A stretch of 64,000 nucleotides of DNA. Origin: VXPQ01 sp965223485. Its GTDB lineage: Bacteria > Bacteroidota > Rhodothermia > Rhodothermales > VXPQ01. Of the stretch, positions 53,621 through 62,600 are shown in pieces. The notes under the pieces are model-generated. The model did not search any database and had not been told where the DNA came from. It was given only the letters and a program-made list of their open reading frames with translations. The stretch spans positions 1,798,001 through 1,862,000 of the forward strand of contig OZ244993.1 of the NCBI GenBank assembly GCA_965223485.1, written 5' to 3'. Every line of letters begins with the position of its first letter. Position 1 is the stretch's first letter. The position numbers were made by a program, and so were the translations under genes.

Positions 53621-54673
53621 ATGAAACGATTCGCCCTGCTTACTATCGGATTGTGCTTGCTGGCGCCCTTGGCGCCCGCGCCGTGGGCGTATGCCCAGCA
53701 GGACAAGATTGCCCAGACGGGCATGAAATTCCTCAGCTTTTCGCCCAGTCCGAGAGCGGCCGCCCTTGGTGACGCCATGACGGCGATGGAAGGAGACGCG
53801 CAGAATCTGTTCTACAATCCGGCAGGCATGGCGTGGCAACGTTCGTTTGTGAGTGCATCGATGGCGACTACGCAGTGGATTGCCGGTATCGAGTATTACG
53901 CCGGGAGCCTGTCCTTCCGGCCTGGCGGAGGACGCCTGGGTGTGTTCGGCCTTTCCTTCATGAGCGTCGACTTCGGAGACCTCGAAGAAACGATCCGGTT
54001 CGATAACGACCAGGGATTTTTGGACATCGGTACGTTCAATCCCACTTCCTGGGTCGTCGGCCTCGGATACGCGCGGCCCTTGAGCGACCGCTTCTCCGCG
54101 GGCGGGCATGTCAAATACGCTGTGGAGAATCTGGCCGAGAGCATTACCGGCTACGATGCGGCCGGGGAAAACGAATACGTTCGCTCCGAAAATAACGCCA
54201 AAGTGTACGCTTTCGATTTCGGCGTACTGTACAGAACCGGATTTCACAGTCTGAATTTCGCAGTCAACGCCCGTAATTTCTCGGAGGAAATAGCGTACGA
54301 GGAGGAGAGTTTTCAGCTACCCCTCACGCTTTCCATCGGCGTATCGATGGATGTCATGGATCTGCTGACTGAGCCGGGGACAGGGAATCCGTACGGCGAG
54401 CGGAACAGAAAAACGCATGCCCTGCGCATATCCCTCGACGCTTCCAACCCGCGCGATTTTTCCGAACAAATCAAGGTCGGCGGCGAATATTCGTTTCTGC
54501 AAACTTTCTCCTTACGGGCCGGATACATATTTCCTACGGATGTACAGGGACTCACGCTCGGAGTCGGCGTACAGCGGTTGTTCCGAAACGGCGGTTTCGG
54601 GGCGGATTACTCCGCCACCACCTTCGATATCTTCTCCACAGTTCATCGAATTTCCCTTTCGTTGTCTATCTAA
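53621..54673 (+). CDS. PorV/PorQ-family outer-membrane barrel protein (right cassette)
   Basis: This 350-residue protein starts at ATG 53621, directly after an in-frame GTG, with a signal peptide (MKRFALLTIGLCLLAPLAPA, ending AYAQ). The family signature is TGMKFLSFSPSPRAAALGDA, then LFYNPAGMAW. Beta strands with alternating aromatic residues continue to the end (TVHRISLSLSI). It holds the same place as the left-cassette barrel, immediately after the secreted partner protein. The two differ throughout but share the N-terminal GDA/GGA...NPAG pattern. A role in exporting or anchoring the adjacent secreted protein is inferred from PorV biology and from the repeated synteny. Confidence 0.85.
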   Translation: MKRFALLTIGLCLLAPLAPAPWAYAQQDKIAQTGMKFLSFSPSPRAAALGDAMTAMEGDAQNLFYNPAGMAWQRSFVSASMATTQWIAGIEYYAGSLSFRPGGGRLGVFGLSFMSVDFGDLEETIRFDNDQGFLDIGTFNPTSWVVGLGYARPLSDRFSAGGHVKYAVENLAESITGYDAAGENEYVRSENNAKVYAFDFGVLYRTGFHSLNFAVNARNFSEEIAYEEESFQLPLTLSIGVSMDVMDLLTEPGTGNPYGERNRKTHALRISLDASNPRDFSEQIKVGGEYSFLQTFSLRAGYIFPTDVQGLTLGVGVQRLFRNGGFGADYSATTFDIFSTVHRISLSLSI

Positions 54674-54686
54674 CGCCCTGCGTGCC

Positions 54687-55916
54687 ATGAACCCGGGATC
54701 CGCGGCGCCGCACCATAGTAACTGTTTTGACAGAAAACCGGTTTGCATATCGGTTGGGCGGCTGTATGCATTGATCACGGCTCTTCTCTTCGGCGCTGCA
54801 ATTGCGGGGTGCGATACCGCTGCTCCCAGCCTGTACGATCCGGACAGGACCTCAGGCCCCGATCCGAAAATCGATTCCATTACGCCCGCTGATTTTGCGC
54901 TCGCCGGGGTGGATGCCATAACGATCAACGGTAGCAACTTCTCAGCGGAGATTTCGGACAACCTGGTGTATTTCAACGATGCGCGCGGCGATGTACTGGA
55001 AGCCTCCACTACGCGTCTCCTGGTGCAGGCGCCCAACACGCCCGGCGCAGACATCGAGCTCCGGGTGGCTGTGCTGGGCGCGGAAAATTACAGTAATGGC
55101 ATTGCCTATCGGCTTGAAGCCGCTGTCGAACCGTTCGGCGATATCGCCGGATTCGAGGAGCCATTTTCCATTGCTTCCGATCGGACGGGCAACCTGTATG
55201 TTTCTATGAATTCCGACAGTCGATCCATAGGGGTTCTCCGCATGGCTCCCGACGGCGCACGCAGTCAATTTGTCGAAACGACGTTCATATGGACCGACAT
55301 GGCCTATGGAGACGACAACCTGCTCTACACCGTGCGCACAGTGCGCGCCGTATTCCGCTTTGAGGAGGGAGGACGCCAGGAAGTCTGGGGTGTGATCCCC
55401 GATAATTCGGCCAAACTCTCAACCATTGCTTTCGACGGAGAGGGCAATCTCTGGGCCGGGGGCAATAACGATAACATCTACCGCATTGCGCCGGACAAAT
55501 CCATAGAAACGTTTCCCTTCGAAGCAAACGTCCGCGACCTTGCCGTTTTCGACGGACATCTGTACGCCGCCGCCACCCGCGAGGGCACAAGCAGAATATG
55601 GCGCTGGCCTATCTCCGGAGGACGCCTTGGCGAAGCCGAAACCTGGTTCGACGTAACGGGATCATTCGGTGCGGAAGCGTTTGCGCTTGCCTTTGCAACG
55701 AACGGCGATCTGTTTGTCGGCACAAACGGAATGGATCCTGTGCTGTTGATTTCCCCGGATCGTCAGGGGCGCCCATTCTATCCGGGCATTCTTTTGCCGG
55801 CAGCGGCCTCGTTCGCATGGGGCGCCGCCCCCTCGCTGTATATGGTGCAGGGAAAAACAGATACGACCCCCCCCGGTCTGATTCGCATCAATACGCGCCG
55901 GGAAGGAGTCCGATAA
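54687..55916 (+). CDS. TIG/IPT-domain lipoprotein with beta-propeller
   Basis: This 409-residue protein uses the ATG at 54687, 14 bases after the PorV gene; the open frame reaches back into that gene. The lipobox AAIAGC (ALLFGAAIAGCDTA) marks an exported lipoprotein. Residues about 55-140 are an IPT/TIG Ig-like domain (DSITPADFALAGVDAITING, NFSAEISDNLVYFNDARGDV, SNGIAYRL). The rest is an NHL/SMP-30-like propeller with repeated blades (FDGEGNLWAGGNNDNIYRIA, FATNGDLFVGTNGMDPVLLI). TIG plus propeller lipoproteins occur next to SusCD-type receptors in Bacteroidota as surface glycan-binding proteins. Here it completes the right cassette. The left cassette has no counterpart. Confidence 0.83.
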   Translation: MNPGSAAPHHSNCFDRKPVCISVGRLYALITALLFGAAIAGCDTAAPSLYDPDRTSGPDPKIDSITPADFALAGVDAITINGSNFSAEISDNLVYFNDARGDVLEASTTRLLVQAPNTPGADIELRVAVLGAENYSNGIAYRLEAAVEPFGDIAGFEEPFSIASDRTGNLYVSMNSDSRSIGVLRMAPDGARSQFVETTFIWTDMAYGDDNLLYTVRTVRAVFRFEEGGRQEVWGVIPDNSAKLSTIAFDGEGNLWAGGNNDNIYRIAPDKSIETFPFEANVRDLAVFDGHLYAAATREGTSRIWRWPISGGRLGEAETWFDVTGSFGAEAFALAFATNGDLFVGTNGMDPVLLISPDRQGRPFYPGILLPAAASFAWGAAPSLYMVQGKTDTTPPGLIRINTRREGVR

Positions 55917-56117
55917 TCCTCTTTGCTTGCATAAAATGGTGCGTGGGCTTGCGTCTTTGGAGCATAGCGCATTTATTACCTTGTTGTTAACAGCATCTTG
56001 CCGACCTTACTTTATTTGCCTTGGCGTATTTCCGGCAAATAGGGTACGGTGCTTGCATGTCGCCGTACGCCCGAATTGTACTGCGTCACCACTGTTGAAC
56101 CACAACCCCCTGAAAAC

Positions 56118-58847
56118 ATGAAACGATTCATACTGCCTCTTCTCATGATACTAATGCTGGGCGCTGCGCCGCATCTTGCCTTTGGTCAGTGGACCTTTGA
56201 TGGCGGCGTTTCTCCTATGCCGGAAGACGCCGACGGCAATCCGCTTCAGTGGCGTAGCGTGCATGGCGTCGCCGTCGACCCGGACGGAAAGATCTGGGTG
56301 CAACCGTTCTACGCGACCGACAGTGTCCAGGTTTCTAACGCCGACAATGCCTTCCAGCCGACCCATGTCATTTACGTGTTCAATGCGGATGGCACCCTGT
56401 CCGACTTGTCGCCCATCAAGTTCGTATCCTCAGGCGATGGGGCCATTGACGATACGCTCGGCGGTTTCTGGAACGGCACCGCCTGGAAAGGAAAAAGCGG
56501 GCGCGGCATTTCCACGGACATGGAGGGCAACATCCTTGTATCCCAGTGGAAAACGCTCTACAAGCTGGATTACCAAACGGGCGTAGCTATGGCCAAAAAT
56601 CGTTTTGAAGATTTTTGTTCGCTCGCCGAGGCTGCTGCAAGCAACAATAACATCTTCGTAGGCGCCGTATGCCCTGTGCAACCCATTATCATGCTGGATC
56701 CCGATGACTTGTCCATCGTGGGTAATGCGGTAGATGCAGCCCAGGGCTTCTCGCGGGACTTTGCGGTTTCTCCGGACGGACACCGCATATTCTGGGCGGG
56801 CTATACGACCGGAGCAGTCGTGGAATATGCACGCCCTGACGAATTTTCACCCTACGACTCTGTGGGCGTGGTGATTCCGGGCGTTTCTGCAGAGTCATTC
56901 GGCTTCGATCCGAGCGGACGTCTGTGGGTAGGAGCCGGTTCGGTAAACGATGCTGCGAATACATACGTAAACGCAGACGGCGAGACCGTCGCAACGTCCT
57001 GGTCGATACAAACCCATTATGCTTTCAATATCGATGACCTTGCCGTGGACATGATTCCCACTGCCCTCGATAGCATCAAATGGGTGAATATAGAAGACAA
57101 GGGGTGGACGGATGGGCGACCCAGAGGCATTGCCTTCTCTCCGGACGGGAAGACGGCGTATGTATGCCAGTTCAACGAAACAGTGCCCTCCGTGCAGAAA
57201 TTTACGCGCAAGTCGTCCATTCCGATTACCACCACGCCCGACGTACGGGTAGCATGGACGCTGGATCCTCGCGATCACCCGGATATATTCGATCATTATC
57301 CGGATCAGGATGACGCCACGCAGGGCTTCGGCGCCCGCAGTGTGCTGACAGGTATGGATTTCGACGGGGACGGCAACAAGGAAATCCTGTTCACGACCGA
57401 CGAAACGCTGGCGCCCCAAGGGCCGGATCCGGGTATGCTCGATGTGGTCCTGTATGAAAACGCAGGCAACGACGCCTACGAGTATGTGTGGCACTTTACG
57501 CACGAACCGTCCAATTCTCTGCCCGCCCTTGCGTACGGCGACATCGATGAGGACGGCCTCTATGAGATTTACTTCGGAGTGCCCACTATCGGCGGCGCGG
57601 CGGACGATCTCCTCATCTTCGAACAGAACGCCGACAAGACGTTCCCTGCCGAACCGACCGTGAAATATGGGTACGAGCGGGACGGGTCGCTGGATTTCCG
57701 TCCTTCCGGCTTCGTGATCGGCGACTTTGACGGAGATGGTGTACAGGAACTGGCCACGACGTCCCGAACGGGCGGTAATCGTGAACTGGTCATCATTGCA
57801 CCGACGGCAGGCATCGATGCTTTCGCCACGTTCACGATCGAGTTCGAGTTGGGCGAGCAAGTACTGACAGGAGGGGTAGGAGGGAGCATCTATGATGTAG
57901 ATGCGATCGACTTCGACAACGACGGCGCTATGGAAATCTGGGTCAATACTTGGGATAATTTCACGTGGACCGTCGTAGAGGCGACGGGCGCGGACACCTA
58001 TCGGCTCGAACTGAACCTGGATGGAGCGGATACCCGGGGCGATCCGGGTTCGTTCAATTCCCACAAGTTGCTGTTCCACGATGCGGACGGCGACGGACGG
58101 ATGGAACTGCTTGCACCCATGACGAACGGTCGGCTGTACTACCTCGACGATGTGGACGATGTATCGACCATTACAGGAGACAGCTTCCAGGAAGTGGGCG
58201 CCTACCATAACGGGGGCCAACCACGTGGCGGAGATATCGGCGATATCGACGGGGACGGCAATTTCGATGTGGTGGCCACGACCGGCACAGCCCAGACCAT
58301 CATACGCATTGAGTACAGTGGTTCCGGAAGCCCTGCCGACTCGACGAGCTACACGTGGACCGAGATGGTCAACTCGGCGGATGAAGGGGGTGTTGTCGAA
58401 CGGTATTATCCGCCGCGCATCGCCGACGATCTTGATGGCGACGGAATGAACGAGATCGTTTTAACGAATATCTACGCCAGCGCCGAGGGCCAGCCGATAC
58501 TCGTCGTGCTGGAATCGACCAGCACCAAGGTAACAGGTACGGAAGACGAGCCATTCGAATTACCCGATCAGTTCGTACTGCACCAGAACTACCCGAATCC
58601 GTTCAACCCCTCCACGACCATCGGCTACGAAATCCGGGAAACTGCACCTGTCACGATCCGCGTGTACGACAGCCTGGGGCGTGTCGTCACGACGCTGGTG
58701 AACGGGGCGGTGCAACAACCCGGGACGTATGAGGTGCAGTGGGATGGACGGACGGCGTCCGGCGCGCAACCGGCAAGCGGCGTGTATTTCTACTCGCTGG
58801 AGACGCCCGATTTCCGGCAGGTGAAGCAGATGGTGCTCATCAAGTAA
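56118..58847 (+). CDS. large secreted FG-GAP propeller protein with T9SS sorting domain
   Basis: This 909-residue protein starts at ATG 56118 (the open frame adds 23 codons) with a signal peptide (MKRFILPLLMILMLGAAPHL, ending FGQ). The N-terminal ~380 residues form an SMP-30/NHL-like propeller (WRSVHGVAVDPDGKIWVQPF, RGIAFSPDGKTAYVCQFNET). A second half of FG-GAP repeats shows DxDxDG loops (MDFDGDGNKEILF, GDIDEDGLYEIYF, GDFDGDGVQELAT, IDFDNDGAMEIWV, HDADGDGRMELLA, GDIDGDGNFDVVA, DDLDGDGMNEIVL). The sorting domain ends the protein (HQNYPNPFNPSTTIGYEIRE ... PASGVYFYSLETP ... KQMVLIK). A strong intrinsic terminator lies 57 bases downstream. The role is probably surface binding; the second half resembles the FG-GAP protein at 44073-45947. 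Confidence 0.88.
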   Translation: MKRFILPLLMILMLGAAPHLAFGQWTFDGGVSPMPEDADGNPLQWRSVHGVAVDPDGKIWVQPFYATDSVQVSNADNAFQPTHVIYVFNADGTLSDLSPIKFVSSGDGAIDDTLGGFWNGTAWKGKSGRGISTDMEGNILVSQWKTLYKLDYQTGVAMAKNRFEDFCSLAEAAASNNNIFVGAVCPVQPIIMLDPDDLSIVGNAVDAAQGFSRDFAVSPDGHRIFWAGYTTGAVVEYARPDEFSPYDSVGVVIPGVSAESFGFDPSGRLWVGAGSVNDAANTYVNADGETVATSWSIQTHYAFNIDDLAVDMIPTALDSIKWVNIEDKGWTDGRPRGIAFSPDGKTAYVCQFNETVPSVQKFTRKSSIPITTTPDVRVAWTLDPRDHPDIFDHYPDQDDATQGFGARSVLTGMDFDGDGNKEILFTTDETLAPQGPDPGMLDVVLYENAGNDAYEYVWHFTHEPSNSLPALAYGDIDEDGLYEIYFGVPTIGGAADDLLIFEQNADKTFPAEPTVKYGYERDGSLDFRPSGFVIGDFDGDGVQELATTSRTGGNRELVIIAPTAGIDAFATFTIEFELGEQVLTGGVGGSIYDVDAIDFDNDGAMEIWVNTWDNFTWTVVEATGADTYRLELNLDGADTRGDPGSFNSHKLLFHDADGDGRMELLAPMTNGRLYYLDDVDDVSTITGDSFQEVGAYHNGGQPRGGDIGDIDGDGNFDVVATTGTAQTIIRIEYSGSGSPADSTSYTWTEMVNSADEGGVVERYYPPRIADDLDGDGMNEIVLTNIYASAEGQPILVVLESTSTKVTGTEDEPFELPDQFVLHQNYPNPFNPSTTIGYEIRETAPVTIRVYDSLGRVVTTLVNGAVQQPGTYEVQWDGRTASGAQPASGVYFYSLETPDFRQVKQMVLIK

Positions 58848-58903
58848 GGGGTCCTCCATCGGAGACGGTCCGTAATTCCTGTTCGCAGGGATTAGGGAAA
58901 AGG

Positions 58904-58941
58904 AAAAGGCGTCTCTCCTTTCGCGAGGAGAGGCGCCTTTT
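58904..58941 (+). terminator. strong intrinsic terminator
   Basis: AAAAGGCGTCTCTCC (58904-58918) pairs with GGAGAGGCGCCTTTT (58927-58941) in a 15-bp stem with a single G-T wobble and an 8-base loop. The 3' arm ends in TTTT. It lies 57 bases after the stop of the FG-GAP protein and should end that transcript; the A-rich left arm makes it possibly bidirectional. Confidence 0.85.
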
Positions 58942-59193
58942 CGGTTACGTCGGGTTGTTACTATACGGTTCTTCCCGGTCTGACCCGATACGTCGGGTCG
59001 TGTTCGCTATATGCCCCTTCCCGGTCCGGTCCGAATCCATATGCGCCAGAGCTCCCGGACGCCGGGTACATACCAAACTTGTACACGCAGGATATTTAAG
59101 GTCTCGTCTGTTTTCTTCAACTGTCGAGGCGCGCACTTATTCTGTCGAGGGTCTTGGTACGTTCTGCATCCATACTGTTTTCCCTTGATACCC
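58942..59193. other. intergenic with an imperfect direct repeat
   Basis: No gene was recognised. TACGTCGGGT followed by ATAC/ATAT and CTTCCCGGTC occurs twice, at about 58945-58987 and 58989-59034, as a ~45-base imperfect tandem repeat. The second contains the perfect small palindrome GACCCGATACGTCGGGTC (58982-58999). The purpose is unknown; it may be a regulatory or decayed element. Confidence 0.35.
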
Positions 59194-59394
59194 TTATACG
59201 AAATATCCGCCTATGATGGCGGCTATAATCAAAATGGCGCCGACGGAGACCCGGTTTAGCAAGCGGTTCTCGACTGATTTGATTTCCGTTCGGATTTCAG
59301 CAATCTCTGCCCGGACAAAATCCCGGGTAGCATACCGGGCTTCGAATTTATCGAAGCGCTCCAGCAATTCTTTGTACTCCGTTGTATCGGGCAT
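59194..59394 (-). CDS. small coiled-coil membrane protein (DUF1640-like)
   Basis: This 66-residue protein has a charged helical N-terminus (EYKELLERFDKFEARYATRD, then FVRAEIAEIRTEIKSVENRL) that should form a coiled coil. It is followed by one C-terminal membrane helix (VSVGAILIIAAIIGGYFV). That layout, coiled coil then tail anchor, is like the end of DUF1640-type proteins of unknown function. The family resemblance is weak; the topology is clear. Upstream on the same strand are short frames that may be the remains of a companion gene. Confidence 0.5.
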   Translation of the reverse strand: MPDTTEYKELLERFDKFEARYATRDFVRAEIAEIRTEIKSVENRLLNRVSVGAILIIAAIIGGYFV

Positions 59395-59425
59395 GGCGTT
59401 ATCCCGTTTTGCTCATACGTAATTA

Positions 59426-59593
59426 CTACGAGAATAAAGCGGGCTTGTTCAGGGGTAAGGAATGAAAGATGCAGTTTTTTTGCACCTCCCGGCATACGTT
59501 CTGGTCCGCGTGCCGTAGCCGCTTGCCATCCATGCCTTTCGCGAGCCGCTCCATTTGCTCCTCGACCGGCAGCGCCATTTTTGCCACGATCAT
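59426..59593 (-). CDS. uncertain small ORF, possibly interrupted at a poly-A tract
   Basis: From the ATG at 59593 this frame gives 55 residues (MIVAKMALPVEEQMERLAKG ... CREVQKNCIFHSLP). At a run of seven A residues near 59476 the neighbouring frame continues as KKLHLSFLTPEQARFILVVI, which looks more natural than the zero-frame tail, so one A may be missing. No family was recognised. It could be a damaged small gene between the coiled-coil membrane protein and the haem-protein gene. Confidence 0.25.
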   Translation of the reverse strand: MIVAKMALPVEEQMERLAKGMDGKRLRHADQNVCREVQKNCIFHSLPLNKPALFS

Positions 59594-59675
59594 TGTTCCT
59601 GTAGACACCCTGGTGGCCCGAACATAACCTCTGCGAGGGCATGGCGGCATGCTGCGCTGGAACGGGCGCTATTCC

Positions 59676-62600
59676 CTACCATTCCTTTACGATCTCGACT
59701 TCCGCGTCTCCCGCTCCGGCAAGAAGTTTCACCTGCAAAGCGCCTTCCGCGTGTTGTGCGCGGTCTATGGCGAGCGTAATGCGGCGGCGTCCCGGCTCGC
59801 CGACGAATTCGATCCGCCCTTCGCTGAGGACTGCAGCTTCCTCGTCTACCCAAACCGATATGTCCTCCGGCATGCCGTTCGGAGGGTGCACGGCCAATGC
59901 CATCGGACCGGACGTTTCGACATCTACCTCGAAGTACGCCACGCTGTATCCGCCTGTCTCGGGTAGCTCCGCGAGGGGCAAGCCTCCGGCCACCGTACTG
60001 TGCATGGGCATCCACGTTGCATCCTGCGAGGTCACAGCGAACGAGGCGCCCGTTTGCTGAATTCCTTCGGCGATCTCGTCGGAGGGTTGCAGCACGCGCC
60101 AGCGCCGGACCGTCTGTTCGCCTTCCGGCGATGAAGGCACGCGATACGGCCCTTCTTCGCCCAGTGCAGACAAAAAGGCCACCAGGTCCACGAACTCGTC
60201 CCGGTCGAGCGATGCGGTAAGACCCGCCGGCATGAGCGATCCTGGAATGATTTCCTGTGTCCGGATACGGCTCTTCGGAATGCTTTCCACTCCGCCTGCC
60301 GCGTCCCGCACCAGCACCTCCGTATTCGTTTCGCCGACGAGATTTCCCGTCATGATGCCGCCGTCCGTATGCACGATGCGCACCAGGGTATACCCGTCCT
60401 TCACGGCCTGCTCCGGTTTCAGCAGGGATTCGGTGAGGTAGTCGATGGGGGCCGTCACGCCAATAGCCGACAAATCCGGGCCCGTAAGCCCGCCGGCCCC
60501 ACCAATAACATGGCAACTGGCGCACTGGAGCCGCCCATACAGTGCTTCGCCGCGGGCCGGACTACCCTGCCCTTTCACGTCGTAATGGAGGCGTTGCAAC
60601 TCCCAGCCGCTCAGGTCGGGATCGACGCGGGGCTCCGTGGAAACGGCTCCCGAGGCCAGGAAAGCTTCCCGGAGCGGTTCGTAGCTGTTGTTGCGCCCCC
60701 GGATGCGGTCCAGTCCTTCCTGCGCAAAGGCCGCCGGAATGGTCGCCCCTCCCATATCTTCGTTCAAGGCGTCCGTCAGGGCGTCGCGTCCCCCTTCCTG
60801 CATGAGGAAAGCATTGAAGAGCGGCCAGGGGTCGGCGTCATCTGTTGCCGCATTCAACAAAGAGACGGCGACAGAAGCGGCCTTTTCGACATCGGCGGCG
60901 GGCAGGAGCCGGGCCGCCTCCAGCCGCAATGCTTGTGACCGATCCGGATCTTCGACAAGGGCCGTCAGCCAGGCGATACTGGTGCTGTCCTGCAATGCGG
61001 CGAGACCTTCCAGTCCTGCTTCCTGCACGGATTCTTCCTGTTCCTCCACCAGGTCCGTCAAGGCAGAGCGAAGCGTCGTTTCGCCCCATGCTCCGGCGAG
61101 GCGAGCTGCCCGCGTACGGATTTCCTGGTCTTCGTGTTCGAGCAGCGTCCGTAGCCGATCGGTTGCGCCGCCAGGACGACGATCCTCGTCCTCTGAGGCG
61201 GTCAACAGGGCATCCAGGTGTTCGACCGCGCCGTTTTCGCCGCGTATTTCTTCGCGGATCGCAAGATCGAGGATCGTTTCCATTGCCCCGGCGGCCCCAC
61301 GCTCTGCAAGGGCTTCAAGAGCGCTTACGGTCATATCTTCGGGAATTTCCCCGTTGGCGTAGTGCTCCGCAAGGCGCGCCGCCGTTTCCGGCGCTTCCGC
61401 CGCCTGCAAGGCGAAGACGATGTGCCGTATATCCGTGCCGAGAAACGTACTGTCTTCCTCGAAATGCGGCATCCAGTGCGGTTCCAGTCTTCGGATAGCG
61501 TGCCACAAGGCGTACTCCAGAAAATCGTCCATGGGGCGGTCAAGGGCCCGCAGGACCGTGGGAGCGGCTCCTGCCCCGGCCTCGGAGCCCCCGATCATGC
61601 CCCGTTCGCCCAGTACATGCACGGCCTCCCTACGCACGCGAGGGTGTTCGTCCTCGATCAGCGTAGCCAGTAGCGCATCCGCGTCGGGGAGTTGATCCTG
61701 AAAATGCCCCAGCACGCGCACGGCGGCGGCTCGCGCCCGGTGATCCTTCAGCATGAGCGCCTCGCGGAGCAAATCCGGGTCCATGCGCCCAATGGCCTGG
61801 TATGTCCAGAGCATTTCCACCAGTCCGTGGGCGGCGCCCGGCGCACTGCGATCCATCCGGCGCACATGCGCATCCAGGGTCGGTTCGACGGCTTCGGCGC
61901 CCCGTTCGCGAAGGAGCCGCTTGGCCTGCCGCCGCGTCCAGTCTTCCGGCGCGCGGAGCGCCGCCAGCAGGTCTTCTACCGATGCATTGTGCAAGGCCGG
62001 CGGTTCCACCAGCGGTTGCCCCTTGGCGGTGATGCGCCAGATCCGTCCATGCCGGTGATCGCGGCGCGGATCCCTGAAGTCCACCTCGCCATGCTGGATG
62101 ATCGGGTTGTACCAGTCGGCGAAATACAGGGCCCCGTCCGGCCCCACATTTACGTCCACAGGCCGGAACGCCACATGATCCGTCCAGATCAGGTCCCCCT
62201 GTTCTTCGGATAGAAAGCCGCTGCCGTCCTCTGTCAGCGCAAAGCGTTTGACCCGGTTGGCGCGGAAGTCGTTGGTAATGAGCTGGCCACTGAGGGAGTC
62301 GGGGAAATGTCCTCCGGAGAGGAGCGCCAACCCCGCATATTTGGGATGCTGGGGATTCAGGCCCGTGAGCGTGCGCTCGGCCCCGTAGGCGGGTCGGTAG
62401 GCCGCGTGGGGAAAGATGAAATACACGCCCTCTCCACCCGCTCCGTCGGTTGCGAACGACTGGCCCCACCGGTCGAAATCGTATCCCCACGAGTTCCACA
62501 TGCCGCGAGCCAGCACATTCAGCTTCTGCGTGGAGGGCTCGAATTGCCAGATGCCGCCCTGTCTGAGGCGGCGCACGCCCCAGGGCGTTTCGATGTGACT

